Below are positions 10,801-19,312 of a stretch of DNA of 64,000 nucleotides, piece after piece. Source of the stretch: Verrucomicrobia bacterium IMCC26134 (lineage in GTDB: Bacteria > Verrucomicrobiota > Verrucomicrobiia > Opitutales > Opitutaceae). How positions within the stretch are numbered: position 1 is the first letter of the stretch; the number at the start of each line of letters is the position of its first letter. Position numbers and translations under genes: made by a program. The DNA lies in NCBI GenBank assembly GCA_000972765.1, contig CP011265.1, positions 3,779,001-3,843,000 on the forward strand, written 5' to 3'. The notes beneath the pieces were generated by a model. The model was given only the letters and a program-made list of their open reading frames with translations, searched no databases and had not been told where the DNA came from.

Positions 10801-13121
10801 CGGATCAGACGGTGAACGAGGATCAGGTGACGGGAGCCATCGCATTTATCGTGAGTGACGCCGCTACCGCCGCCGCCGCCATCACCGTAACTGCCGCCTC
10901 GTCGAATCCCGGGATCGTGCCCGTGGCCAACATGGTTTTTGGCGGCAGCGGGGCCAATCGCACCCTGATCATCACCCCTGCGCCCAATCAGAACGGCACC
11001 GTGACCATCACGCTATTCGTCAGCGACGGCGCGGCGAGCACGGTTACCTCCTTCGTGCTCACCGTTCAACCTGTGAACGATGCGCCTGTGGCCTCGGCTG
11101 GTAACACCTCTACTTCTCCAAACCAACCCGTCTCGGTTGATCTTTGGTCGCTCATCAGTGATTTGGAAACGCTTCCATCAGGCCTTTCCTTTGCCGTCAC
11201 CGGGTCGACCAATGGGTCCGCTGTCTTGGACGCGGACGGGCATACCGTTCGATTCACCCCGGCCTCCAACTATTCCGGACCGGCAAACTTTACCTACACC
11301 GTCACCGATATAGCCACCGATCCGAGGGTGCTTTTTAACTACACCTTCCAGGCGCCCGATGTGAGCACTGATGGCGTCTGCACCGATGCTTCAGGCAATG
11401 GTCGCAACGGCACGATGTCTGCCTTGGTTGGGGCTGGTGTCGCCACCTACTTGGCAGACTCGCCCGCCGTGCTTTCCCCTTACACCCAGGCGGTGAATTT
11501 CTATCAAAACGGAAACACCGACGCCACCAAGCTGGTCTGTGGTCTCGGTGGCACTTCGGTGATCAATCTCCAAACCGCAGATTGGACTGCCGTGGGCTGG
11601 TTCAAACGCAGCAGCACGCCTACGGATGAAGACATCCTTTTCCATCTCGGCTCCGGCATTGGAAACGGCGGCACCGGCAACGAGCTGACACTCGCGTTTT
11701 TCGACAACAGCACGCCGAGCACCGCCCTTACCTTGAAAAACTGGAACGGCACGCTGGTCTCCACCTCCTATACCAACGACGCTTCGATAGGCACCACCGC
11801 CACAAGCGGCTCATGGCATCATTTTGCTATCGTGCGCAGCGGCGCCGTATTGTCGCTTTATGTCGACGGGGTAATCAAGGGCACCGACAGCTCCTTTGCG
11901 TTCACCTTCGATCCGACGGCGGCGGTCATGTATGGTGCTGCAGGAGGCAGCACTTCCACCTACGCGCGCGCTTTCAGCGGCTCCATGGCCGACCTCGCGA
12001 TTTTCAGCTCCGCCTTGTCCGCCGCCGAAGTCACCAAGCTCTACACCGCGCCGGTCGCTCGTATTGGTTATGTCACCACAGGAAATACTGTCACGGTGAA
12101 TGTCAGCCAGCCGACCACCGCTCCCGTGGTAACAAGTCCTACATCGACCGCTATCACCGGCGTTTCCGTCACGCTTGGGGGTAACGTGACTTCCGACGGG
12201 GGCGCTGCCGTCTCTGCGCGGGGGATTGTTTACGCTCCCACTTCAGTCAACAGCGCCCCCACTCTCTCCGCCGCCGGCGTCGCCACGCTTCCCGTTTTGG
12301 GCGCTACCGGAGTCTTCACCGGCTCCGTATCGGGGCTCACACCCGGCACCTCTTACTCGTTCGCGGCTTACGCGACCAACGTGAACGGCACGTCCTACGC
12401 ATCGAACGGAACCTTCGTCACCCTGAGTAACAACGCTGATCTTTCGGCTCTTTCTCTCGGGTCTGTGTCATATGAACCCGCATTTGCCGCCGGCACCACC
12501 ATCTATGCAGCCACAGTTTCCAATGAGCTGACCAGTCTTGCCGTCACTCCCACGACCGCGCAGTCGAATGCCGCCATCATGGTTAATGGCGTCACGGTTG
12601 CATCCGGTGTCTCCAGTGGCGCTCTTTCGCTTGGCTTGGGTGTAAACACGCTTACAATCAACGTCACCGCCCAAGATGGGGTCACGCTCAAGTCATACAC
12701 GGTCTCCATCACACGTCAGACCGCGCTGGAAAGTTGGCGCCAGGCTTTTTTGGGGACGGCATCCGGCACGGGCAGTTCGGCTGATTCGGCTGACCCTGAT
12801 GGCGACGGGTGGTCCAATGTTTCGGAATATATCCTCGGGACAAATCCCACCTTGGCGGAGACGGGAGCAGGAGCGCTCGGTGTGGCAGTCTCCGCAGGGG
12901 GCCTTGATCTTTCATTTCTCGCCCGGGCCGCCTCCGGGACTGGGTATGCGGGACTCACCCGGCATTATTCGCTGGAAAGCACCAGCGATCTGAGCGCCGG
13001 CAACACATGGGTGGCTGTTTCTGGCTTTGCCGATATCCTTGGCGGGGGGCAGCCCGTCCTCTGCACGCAAGCCGTGACGGGGACCAAGGTGTTTTATCGT
13101 TTAAAGACTTGGCTGAAGTGA
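7884..13121 (+). CDS. Secreted multidomain polysaccharide lyase family 6 (chondroitinase B/alginate lyase-like)
   Basis: This is a 1745-residue protein whose ATG overlaps the previous stop (ATGA). A signal peptide ends at FSARA (about 25). The PL6 beta-helix spans about 26-590: NYYVDTAAQFNAAV at the N terminus, then NKSRKNTYRYN and LCLRNGD. Lys325 and Arg346 are 21 residues apart, matching the catalytic Lys250/Arg271 pair of chondroitinase B. After it come a jelly-roll region (about 635-870), cadherin/VCBS-like repeats (about 875-1150), a LamG domain (about 1150-1390), an FN3-like domain close to that of the PL8 protein (about 1410-1515), a cadherin-like sandwich and the DPDGDG calcium-loop module (1613-1745). 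PL6 enzymes act on dermatan/chondroitin sulfate or alginate; the conserved pair does not tell these apart. The PL8 and sulfatase neighbours favour a glycosaminoglycan. Confidence 0.88.
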   Translation: MKRLQSLRTPAFAVLVLLGFFSARAANYYVDTAAQFNAAVDKNGASFATLSTGDRVYLKGGNWEGLQRTLTGSMTDAEAQANPAVVYACDANYVPAVGGVIVDGLSQIQLAGCGITFAGVTFSPKSGMLKAGDYTDYSGNDSTAYIFNMPAQSRYMTLSHIKFDHCGDENTDYANNDHYGAWVLVYGYRHTVQYCEVEGRSFDPTDYLITDPAFYTRRKSIRQATFVIYKSDNDTTEWGYHTIRRNYFGERLVPASSDPRLYAPADGSLIADASNGWETIRIGNGSLVSVDLNTTVEYNTFYHALQAVGGGVSEDTGEPEICSNKSRKNTYRYNTFLNSYGQLCLRNGDYGVVQGNYFLAGGAYDSKGAVVLTDTLNTKMGGVRVIGFGHTVANNYFYKLGSTGAGAALCLYEGFTDPGTLANLINSDGSTNYETANYSQIIGNTFIDCKEINLDYDNGDPTQSIYPIYGTQFVNNLIYYSSNIGASGIIGKNTDSLANHGGLALGNFVYSSNSGQRGNAATMLGTSGNTITGSINPLMSAAYDVLIIPSSSSPLIGAAAALPTITDTTTEAANYDLAGHVSTYGALDMRGLIRPATGRDIGAYERDATGNGARPLRRYEVGPLAATYPGYAVVSEKFADGTRDATGDGNAPPLSLRWFCSGATSNNTTVSSSNGTFALTGTTTSLSTRQAVAYFPAQTLAIGDVITLSFQFSITAPLDSARGLRAALLSNGTNSLVASDAGSNPTAYTGTGYGTFINPAPIAASPAAIVERSNVAGTIVTTPIGTPWVTASSGGAQQSLVSGTTYTATLTVRRTSATTVSLNTTYTGGSLTPVSVSTTDASGVFTFDTLALGVAGSTVGSITYSNISVAKTTPLVAAVGAINGTINSAVDVSLLPLVSSLTSPFTPLTFTVSTPVNGTVALLADGVTARFTPTANFAGTATFAYAVTDGTDSAFSTVSITYMNSPPGITAIADQTVNEDQVTGAIAFIVSDAATAAAAITVTAASSNPGIVPVANMVFGGSGANRTLIITPAPNQNGTVTITLFVSDGAASTVTSFVLTVQPVNDAPVASAGNTSTSPNQPVSVDLWSLISDLETLPSGLSFAVTGSTNGSAVLDADGHTVRFTPASNYSGPANFTYTVTDIATDPRVLFNYTFQAPDVSTDGVCTDASGNGRNGTMSALVGAGVATYLADSPAVLSPYTQAVNFYQNGNTDATKLVCGLGGTSVINLQTADWTAVGWFKRSSTPTDEDILFHLGSGIGNGGTGNELTLAFFDNSTPSTALTLKNWNGTLVSTSYTNDASIGTTATSGSWHHFAIVRSGAVLSLYVDGVIKGTDSSFAFTFDPTAAVMYGAAGGSTSTYARAFSGSMADLAIFSSALSAAEVTKLYTAPVARIGYVTTGNTVTVNVSQPTTAPVVTSPTSTAITGVSVTLGGNVTSDGGAAVSARGIVYAPTSVNSAPTLSAAGVATLPVLGATGVFTGSVSGLTPGTSYSFAAYATNVNGTSYASNGTFVTLSNNADLSALSLGSVSYEPAFAAGTTIYAATVSNELTSLAVTPTTAQSNAAIMVNGVTVASGVSSGALSLGLGVNTLTINVTAQDGVTLKSYTVSITRQTALESWRQAFLGTASGTGSSADSADPDGDGWSNVSEYILGTNPTLAETGAGALGVAVSAGGLDLSFLARAASGTGYAGLTRHYSLESTSDLSAGNTWVAVSGFADILGGGQPVLCTQAVTGTKVFYRLKTWLK

Positions 13122-13166
13122 GCTTTCGGCACCGAGTTGAGACTGCGAATAAGTTTTAGGTAACTT

Positions 13167-13196
13167 TTGACCTTTACGGTCGTCTCGGTTTATAAT
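13167..13196 (+). promoter_or_regulatory. Sigma70-type promoter for the 13228 operon
   Basis: TTGACC (13167-13172) and a perfect TATAAT (13191-13196) are separated by 18 bases, 32 bases before the GTG start at 13228. The 106-base gap is the first real break after the three giant genes, so this is the likely start of the sulfatase/lyase transcript. The -10 lies inside an AT-rich palindrome (13189-13202), a natural place for repression. Confidence 0.7.
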
Positions 13197-13202
13197 TATT
13201 AA
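13189..13202. promoter_or_regulatory. AT-rich palindrome TTTATAATTATTAA (candidate operator)
   Basis: The site fits the window-wide pattern TTnATAATTATnAA and covers the -10 box of the 13167 promoter. Related sites lie at 30006, 38803, 40720 and 44297, all intergenic. A regulator is inferred only; the LacI protein at 34287 is the nearest candidate. Because TATAAT is part of the palindrome, this copy alone could be an ordinary -10 region. Confidence 0.45.
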
Positions 13203-13227
13203 TGAACCTCCTGAACCGCTCCTTATC

Positions 13228-15333
13228 GTGAGACTACCCCTTTTCCTTAGATTCTTATCAACTGTGGCTTGCGCCACTATTGTCGCTACTGCTTCCGAAC
13301 CAGTGGTTTCCAGCTACTGGAAAACCTTTGAGGCGGCGTCTGACCGTTCGCCTGCAGAGGTCCTGACCGATTATTCGTATTCTGGTTTTGCCCATGGAGT
13401 TGTTGGCATACCCGATATCACCGGACCGGTGTTTAAGGTGACGGATTATGGTGCGATTCCCGACGATCTCGTTTCAGATGAAACGGCCATTCGTAAAACC
13501 ATCGCCGCCGCTGAAAAGGCTGGCGGTGGTGTCGTGCTATTTCCTCCGGGCAGGTTGCTCGTGTGGGCAAATCGCGACCGGGTGGAATCGATCCGCATCA
13601 GTTCTTCAAAAATCGTGCTGCGCGGAGCGGGTTCCAGCGCAGGCGGAACGGTGATACGTGCGATTCATTCCGGTTACGGCGCGGGGCCTTATGTGGTGCC
13701 GAAGACGGGACTCGATTTTGCTGCTATTCCCTACATTTTTGCTTTCGAGCGGGCGCGTGAAGTCGCGGCCGCGGTCGCCGTGCCGGTTGCGGATGCTGGC
13801 GCTCAAAAAGAAAAAAAATTAACTTCGCCCGTGGTGGGAGAGGTTAAACGTGCCGGGTTTCTAATAAAGGTGGAATCAACCGAGGGTTTCGCCGTCGGAG
13901 ACTGGATATCGCTGAAGGCCACGAATAAGAAATTAAACAGCCAGATGCTGGCGGGACTCGAGCCGGACGAAACCTGGACGCGGATTTTCTCGGGAATTGA
14001 AATCGCCGAGTATCACCAGATTCGCGAGGTCACGAATCACGCATTCCTTCTGTGTGAGCCGGTGCTCGTCAATGTAGGCGCGGATTATGGAGCCAGGGTG
14101 GAGCGCATTTCGATGATTGAGCAGGTAGGAGTGGAAGATATTGCCTTTGAGGGGGCTTGGCGGGCGGATTTCGTTCATCACCGAAACGCATTGGATGACG
14201 AGGGCTGGGATGCCCTTGTGTTCGATGGCGTCGCCCACGGCTGGGTGCGTCGTTGCGCATTTTTGAATCTCAACTCCGGGATCTACATCAAGCGCTCCTC
14301 CGCCTGTTCGTTGATACTTAACCGCTACTCCGGAACGAAAGGACACTACAACGCCGCCGTGCGCAGCGACTCCTCGTTCAATCTCTCGGGTTTGTCCTCT
14401 GATACCGCTGGTGCTCTGCACGGTGTATCTAGCGGAAATCGTTCATCGGGAACGGTCATCTGGCGCTGGAATTTGAAACAAAATCAATCCGTGGACTCTC
14501 ACGGCAACGGCCCTTACGCCACCTTGATTGATCGGGTGAATGGCGGCACCTTCACCCGTAGCGGCGGTCCCGCCCCGTCCTTCCCCAATCATCTCAACTG
14601 GATGGTTTTTTGGAATTTCAGTTATGACGCGACCGACGATTCCCCCGTCAATCTTTGGGAGGCGGTTCGCGGTAACGCCAAATTCGTTAAACCTCTTTTT
14701 GTCGGTCTGCATGGCAAGCCGGTCGTTTTGACCCCTGAGGCCTTGGGTGCGAATGAATCACCCGGACAAGCCGTAATCCCGGAGTCTCTTTACGAAGCCC
14801 AGTTAAAGCTGAGACATGGCGTGCTTCCTCCCTGGGTGGTTTCCGCGCGTTCGGAATGGGATACGTTGCGCCAGCAGCCATTGCCTTTCCACGGCGAACC
14901 CCGGTTACCCGCACAAGAAATCTACACCGAGACTTTCAAGCTGGCCGATTTACTGCGTGATTTTGAGGGCCTGATGAGCAAGCAGGAACTCGGTTGGGCC
15001 GTTCCGTTGTCGATTACGCCGGTGTCTGACAAAGTGGTTTTGACCCGTGATTACGTTTTGTTGCGGACCGTCCTTCATCAACTCTGCACCTATGCCAGCC
15101 CGCGGCCTTCCAAGGATCCCGCCACCGGTGTATGGAAACAACTGGCCACGCCGATTCAGATCAAGGTTACGGTGAATCGTCGCGATATTTCCCTACGCAT
15201 ACCGCTCTCGTCCACACCGTCTGATCAGCAAAAGAATCAGGCGGCACTTGAGGTTGCCACCGGCCTCGCCTCCGCCTGCCAGGCCACGCTGCGTGTCGAG
15301 GATGCCAGCCTGCGCCTGATCGTGCAGCTCTGA
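13228..15333 (+). CDS. Secreted beta-helix protein, Pectate_lyase_3 plus DUF4955-like (PL29-like), with unusual C-terminal domain
   Basis: The protein has 701 residues. The GTG start is chosen because a signal peptide follows at once (to about residue 23) and no in-frame ATG fits. Residues about 70-150 match Pectate_lyase_3 (FKVTDYGAIPDDLVSDETAI, GGGVVLFPPG). The middle has the beta-helix pattern (IEQVGVEDIAFEG, HGWVRRCAF). The part with LNWMVFWNFSY, FVGLHGKPV and PESLYEAQLKLRHG resembles DUF4955 proteins and, from memory, the PL29 chondroitin lyase type. The last ~130 residues are not part of a beta-helix; their pattern looks like a degenerate GHKL-type ATPase fold. It is the first gene behind the 13167 promoter, 40 bases before the esterase. 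A role as a glycosaminoglycan lyase is inferred. Confidence 0.72.
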   Translation: MRLPLFLRFLSTVACATIVATASEPVVSSYWKTFEAASDRSPAEVLTDYSYSGFAHGVVGIPDITGPVFKVTDYGAIPDDLVSDETAIRKTIAAAEKAGGGVVLFPPGRLLVWANRDRVESIRISSSKIVLRGAGSSAGGTVIRAIHSGYGAGPYVVPKTGLDFAAIPYIFAFERAREVAAAVAVPVADAGAQKEKKLTSPVVGEVKRAGFLIKVESTEGFAVGDWISLKATNKKLNSQMLAGLEPDETWTRIFSGIEIAEYHQIREVTNHAFLLCEPVLVNVGADYGARVERISMIEQVGVEDIAFEGAWRADFVHHRNALDDEGWDALVFDGVAHGWVRRCAFLNLNSGIYIKRSSACSLILNRYSGTKGHYNAAVRSDSSFNLSGLSSDTAGALHGVSSGNRSSGTVIWRWNLKQNQSVDSHGNGPYATLIDRVNGGTFTRSGGPAPSFPNHLNWMVFWNFSYDATDDSPVNLWEAVRGNAKFVKPLFVGLHGKPVVLTPEALGANESPGQAVIPESLYEAQLKLRHGVLPPWVVSARSEWDTLRQQPLPFHGEPRLPAQEIYTETFKLADLLRDFEGLMSKQELGWAVPLSITPVSDKVVLTRDYVLLRTVLHQLCTYASPRPSKDPATGVWKQLATPIQIKVTVNRRDISLRIPLSSTPSDQQKNQAALEVATGLASACQATLRVEDASLRLIVQL

Positions 15334-15373
15334 TCCCAGACGCTTTAAGTCCGTTCCGTTGCCCCCCCATCAA

Positions 15374-16300
15374 ATGAAACCTACGATTATTCTCGGCGTC
15401 GCATTGCTCTGTTTATTGTCCCCGTGCGGTCTATTGCATGCCCAAGCGCCTGCAGCGGCAGCGGAGAAAAAAGCCGAGGTGACGCCGCTGTCGTTGCCGG
15501 GTAGCGAGCCTTTTGTGTTTCGTAAGATCGGCGACGTAGAGCTGCGCCTTCATGTGGTGAAGCCCAAGGGCTGGACCAAAGAGGATAAACGCCCCTGCTT
15601 GGTCGCTTACTTCGGTGGCGGCTGGACCTCGGGCACGCCTGAAAGCAGCATTCGTTGGGCGAAGTGGGCTGCCAGCCATGGCCTGGTCGGCATCGCGCCC
15701 GACTACCGCACCCGCACGCGGTTTCAGGCCGTGCCCGAGGACTGTATTTCCGATGGGCGCGCTTCCGTGCGCTGGATTGAGGATCATGCCGCCGAGCTCG
15801 GTATAGACCCCAATAAAATAATCGCCGCCGGTGGATCGGCCGGAGGCCACGTCGCCGCCTGGACAGCCATATCCGCCCCCGGCCCAGGCAAAGAGGACGC
15901 CGCGCCGGCCATCCTTCCAGCCGCCCTTGTTTTGTTTAATCCCGTTACAGATACGAAGGAAGGAGGCTATGGCGGGCCCAAGCGGTTTGGCAACAAGCCG
16001 GAGCGCGCCCTCGCCGCCTCGGTGCCTGATCAAATGCAGGCCAAGATGCCACCGACCATCGTGTTCCACGCCACCGCTGACTCCACGGTGCCCTACGCCA
16101 ATTCGGTCGCGTTCCGTGATAAACTTCTCGCCACCGGCAATCGTTGCGAACTCGTCACCTTCGAGGGTCTCGGCCACTCCTACTACTCAACCAAATACGG
16201 CGAAGCGGGTAAAGCCGCCCTGGAAAAAACCCAGGCCGACGCAGCCACTTTTCTTGGCAGCCTCGGTCTGTTTGAAACCGACACGGCCTCTAAAAAGTAA
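15374..16300 (+). CDS. Secreted alpha/beta-hydrolase, carbohydrate esterase-like
   Basis: The protein has 308 residues. The ATG at 15374 is preferred over a TTG 15 bases upstream because the signal peptide starts there (cleavage near LLHAQA). The fold is that of Abhydrolase_3/dienelactone-hydrolase esterases: an oxyanion loop FGGGW in place of the usual HGGG, nucleophile Ser155 in GGSAGGH, and probable Asp236 (TADSTVP) and His268 (GLGHSYY). Such enzymes remove acetyl or other acyl groups from sugars. Lying between a beta-helix lyase gene and the first sulfatase gene (gap 25 bases), it probably deacylates the polymer outside the cytoplasm. The substrate cannot be read from the sequence, and a general lipase/esterase is the alternative. 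Confidence 0.8.
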   Translation: MKPTIILGVALLCLLSPCGLLHAQAPAAAAEKKAEVTPLSLPGSEPFVFRKIGDVELRLHVVKPKGWTKEDKRPCLVAYFGGGWTSGTPESSIRWAKWAASHGLVGIAPDYRTRTRFQAVPEDCISDGRASVRWIEDHAAELGIDPNKIIAAGGSAGGHVAAWTAISAPGPGKEDAAPAILPAALVLFNPVTDTKEGGYGGPKRFGNKPERALAASVPDQMQAKMPPTIVFHATADSTVPYANSVAFRDKLLATGNRCELVTFEGLGHSYYSTKYGEAGKAALEKTQADAATFLGSLGLFETDTASKK

Positions 16301-16325
16301 TTTTCACCATTCACCCTTACAACCC

Positions 16326-17738
16326 ATGAAACCCTTGCCTACCCTTATCGCCGGACTGCTGGCGCTCGCCGCCAGTCTGCCTGGCCTTCACGCTGCGGAC
16401 GCCATCCCGGCTCCCGCTGTTTCTGCCGCGCGAGCCGATAAACCCAACGTCATCTTCATTCTAGCCGATGATCTCGGAGTTGCGAATGTCAGCGCTTACG
16501 GAGCGGATAATTTTAAAACCCCGAATGTAGATGCACTTGCCCGCACCGGCATTCGTCTCGACCGATGCTTCAGCGCACCGAATTGCGGTCCTTCCCGCGC
16601 CATGATTCAGACTGGTCGCTACGGCTTCCACACCGGCATGACCGGCAACGACAAGGAGAGCCAGAAAGTCATCGAGTCAGGCGGCGAGACCATGATGCCG
16701 AAGGTCCTTAAGGCCGCCGGTTACGTTACAGCCTCGGTGGGTAAATGGAGCCAGGTTCCGCTTTCGCCCGGCGATTGGGGCTTTGACGAATACCTCATGA
16801 TTCAAGGTAGCGGCAAGTATTGGAATACCCAGGACAACGGCGATAACTACACCGTCAACGGCAAGAAGGTCCCCCTGCTCGATGGCGAATATATGCCCGA
16901 CAAGATGCATGAATTCGCGGTGGATTTCATCACCCGCCACAAGGATGAGCCGTTCTACCTCTATTACCCGATGTCACATGTCCATAACGACATCTTACGC
17001 ACTCCCGACAGCGCGCCCGACAGCAAGGACTTTTACTCCGACAACATCGCTTACATGGATAAGCTGGTCGGCAAGCTCATGTCAGAGCTCGACCGGTTGA
17101 AGCTCCGTGAAAACACCGTCGTTTTCTTCGTCGGCGACAACGGTGTTTCTCCCGGCGAGGCCGAACGATCAACCATAGGCGGCAAGCGTCTCTCCGGTCA
17201 TAAGGGCACCCTCCTTGAAGGCGGCAGTCTCGTTCCCGGCATCGTCTCCTGGCCGGGCAAAATCCCCCCTGGCACTACGACCACCAGTTTGGTGGATTTC
17301 ACTGATTTTCTCCCTTCCATCGCCGAGATCGCCCGGGCTGAAATTCCCGCCGGACTCAATCTCGATGGCAAAAGCCTTGTCGGGCACCTGCTTGGTTATG
17401 CCGCTGCGCCCCGCGAATGGATATTCGTCGGTCTCGGCCGCAGCTGGTATGTGCGCGACGCCCGCTGGAAACTCACCGACAAGGGAGAGTTTTTCGACAT
17501 GAAGGGCGCTCCGTTCATCGAGTCTCCCGTCCCCGCCGAAACTACTGACACGGCCGCAATTTCCGGCCGCCAACGTCTCGCCGCCGTCTTGGCTGAACTT
17601 AATCCCTCTGCAGGAAAAGTGGATCATGGTGATGGCACCGGGAAGTTTCCCGCCGCGCAAAAAGCGGCCAAAAAAGAAAAGGCAAAACAGAAAAAAGCTG
17701 AGGCCGAAGCCAAAAAATCCGCTGCTCCCGTTAAATAA
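16326..17738 (+). CDS. Secreted S1-family sulfatase (arylsulfatase A-like), paralogue of 19313
   Basis: The protein has 470 residues, with a signal peptide to about residue 23 (SLPGLHAADA). An upstream in-frame extension exists but would run through the esterase gene, so the ATG at 16326 is used. S1 sulfatase features: NVIFILADDLG metal site, Cys87 in NCGPSRA (CxPxR, the residue oxidised to formylglycine) and FVGDNG near the C-terminal metal ligands. The usual GKWH motif reads GKWSQ, so a normally conserved active-site His is replaced. The last ~30 residues are rich in Lys and Ala. The gene for an iduronate-sulfatase-like protein follows after 19 bases. Role inferred: removing sulfate from the polymer or its lyase products. 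No formylglycine-generating enzyme is encoded in the window. Confidence 0.87.
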   Translation: MKPLPTLIAGLLALAASLPGLHAADAIPAPAVSAARADKPNVIFILADDLGVANVSAYGADNFKTPNVDALARTGIRLDRCFSAPNCGPSRAMIQTGRYGFHTGMTGNDKESQKVIESGGETMMPKVLKAAGYVTASVGKWSQVPLSPGDWGFDEYLMIQGSGKYWNTQDNGDNYTVNGKKVPLLDGEYMPDKMHEFAVDFITRHKDEPFYLYYPMSHVHNDILRTPDSAPDSKDFYSDNIAYMDKLVGKLMSELDRLKLRENTVVFFVGDNGVSPGEAERSTIGGKRLSGHKGTLLEGGSLVPGIVSWPGKIPPGTTTTSLVDFTDFLPSIAEIARAEIPAGLNLDGKSLVGHLLGYAAAPREWIFVGLGRSWYVRDARWKLTDKGEFFDMKGAPFIESPVPAETTDTAAISGRQRLAAVLAELNPSAGKVDHGDGTGKFPAAQKAAKKEKAKQKKAEAEAKKSAAPVK

Positions 17739-17757
17739 TTTGAGAAATAAAACCCAA

Positions 17758-19278
17758 ATGAAAAATCTTATTCTAAACCTCGTTGCGCTCTGCGCCACCG
17801 CTTGCGCTTACGCGGCACCGACCGCAAAACCCAACGTCCTTTTCATCGCGGTGGACGACCTCCGCCCCGAGCTTGGTTGCTACGGCCGCGATCACATCAA
17901 GTCCCCCAATATAGACGCCCTCGCCCGCTCCGGCATTGTGTTCGAACGCGCCTACGTGCAGCAGGCCGTCTGCTCCCCCTCGCGCACCGCCGTGATGACC
18001 GGCCTGCGCCCCGACACCACCAAAGTGTGGGATCTCGTCACCAGTTTCCGCGCCGCTCAGCCCGATACGATCACTCTCGGCCAAGCCTTCAAAAACGCCG
18101 GCTACTTCGTCCAGGGCATGGGCAAAATCTATCACGGTAAACTCAACGACGAAGCCTCCTGGTCTGTGCCCTGGGGCACGCCGAAAGCAGATACCTACGC
18201 GCTTGCAGAAAGCACCGTCGCCGGCGCGCCCAAGGCCGCAGGCGAGCCCGATGATGCCGCCCCCGCCGCCCCGACCAAGAAAAAGAAAAAAGCTTCCGAA
18301 GGGGAGGACAGTGAAGGTCTGCCCAAAGGCAAAGGCGCCGCATACGAATGCGCCGACGTTCCCGACAGCACCTACACCGATGGCAAAACCGCCGAACTCG
18401 CCGTAACCACCCTTGGTGATCTCGCGAAAAAAGATCAGCCCTTCTTCCTCGCCGTCGGCTTCGTCAAACCACACCTCCCCTTCGTTTCGCCCAAGAAATA
18501 CTGGGACCTCTACGATCCCGCCTCCATAACCCTGCCAGAGAATCCCTTTTACCCGAAGGATGCCCCGTCCTATGCCATCCGCAAAACCAACGGCGAGATC
18601 TATGCCTACACGGGCATGCCTGCCAAGGGCGAGCCTTTCTCCCCCGAGCTCGTGCGCAAGTTGCGCCACGGCTACTACGCCGCCGTCAGCTACACCGACG
18701 CTCAAATCGGCAAGGTTCTCGCCGAGCTCGACCGCCTCGACCTGCGAAAAAACACCATCGTGATCCTCTGGGGCGACCACGGCTGGAAACTCGGCGAACA
18801 CAACGCCTGGTGCAAACACTCCAACGCCGAGAACGATACCAACAGCCCGCTCATCCTCTCCGCCCCCGGCATGAAAACCCCCGGCACCCGCACCAAGGCA
18901 CTGGTCGAGTTCGTGGACATCTATCCGACCCTCGCAGACCTCGCCGGCATTCCCGCCCCCGCCTACCTCGATGGCACCAGCGCGAAACCCTTGTTGGATA
19001 ATCCCGATCGCCCCTGGAAAAACGCCGCCTACAGTCAGTATCCGCGCAGCGAAAAAGGAGGCCTCATGGGCTATTCCATGCGCACCGACCGCTACCGTTT
19101 CACTGTCTGGGTAAAGACCTCCGACAAGACCCAGGTGGACGCCACCGAGCTCTACGATCACCAGCTCGATCCGCAGGAAAACGTGAACCTCGCCGGCGAT
19201 CCCGCCCACGCCGTCGAGGTCGAGCGCCTCATGGTCCAGTGGCGCGCCGGTTGGCAAGGCACCCGCGCCGCCCTTTGA
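17758..19278 (+). CDS. Secreted S1-family sulfatase, iduronate-2-sulfatase-like, paralogue of 22927
   Basis: The protein has 506 residues, with a signal peptide to about residue 20 (CAYAA). The ATG at 17758 is chosen for that reason. It follows the iduronate-2-sulfatase pattern: NVLFIAVDDLRPELGCYG, Cys72 in VCSPSRT, GKIYHG, FVKPHLPF and WGDHGWKLGEH. In characterised relatives this group removes 2-O-sulfate from uronic acids, which fits a glycosaminoglycan substrate. A Lys/Glu/Pro-rich low-complexity insert lies near residues 160-195, between the catalytic core and the GKGAAYECADV stretch. The paralogue at 22927 has a similar insert in the same place. The gene sits in a run of closely spaced genes (19 and 34 bases to its neighbours). 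Confidence 0.88.
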   Translation: MKNLILNLVALCATACAYAAPTAKPNVLFIAVDDLRPELGCYGRDHIKSPNIDALARSGIVFERAYVQQAVCSPSRTAVMTGLRPDTTKVWDLVTSFRAAQPDTITLGQAFKNAGYFVQGMGKIYHGKLNDEASWSVPWGTPKADTYALAESTVAGAPKAAGEPDDAAPAAPTKKKKKASEGEDSEGLPKGKGAAYECADVPDSTYTDGKTAELAVTTLGDLAKKDQPFFLAVGFVKPHLPFVSPKKYWDLYDPASITLPENPFYPKDAPSYAIRKTNGEIYAYTGMPAKGEPFSPELVRKLRHGYYAAVSYTDAQIGKVLAELDRLDLRKNTIVILWGDHGWKLGEHNAWCKHSNAENDTNSPLILSAPGMKTPGTRTKALVEFVDIYPTLADLAGIPAPAYLDGTSAKPLLDNPDRPWKNAAYSQYPRSEKGGLMGYSMRTDRYRFTVWVKTSDKTQVDATELYDHQLDPQENVNLAGDPAHAVEVERLMVQWRAGWQGTRAAL

Positions 19279-19312
19279 TCCACCGCACTTGGCTTGCCCG
19301 GTTTTAGACGTC

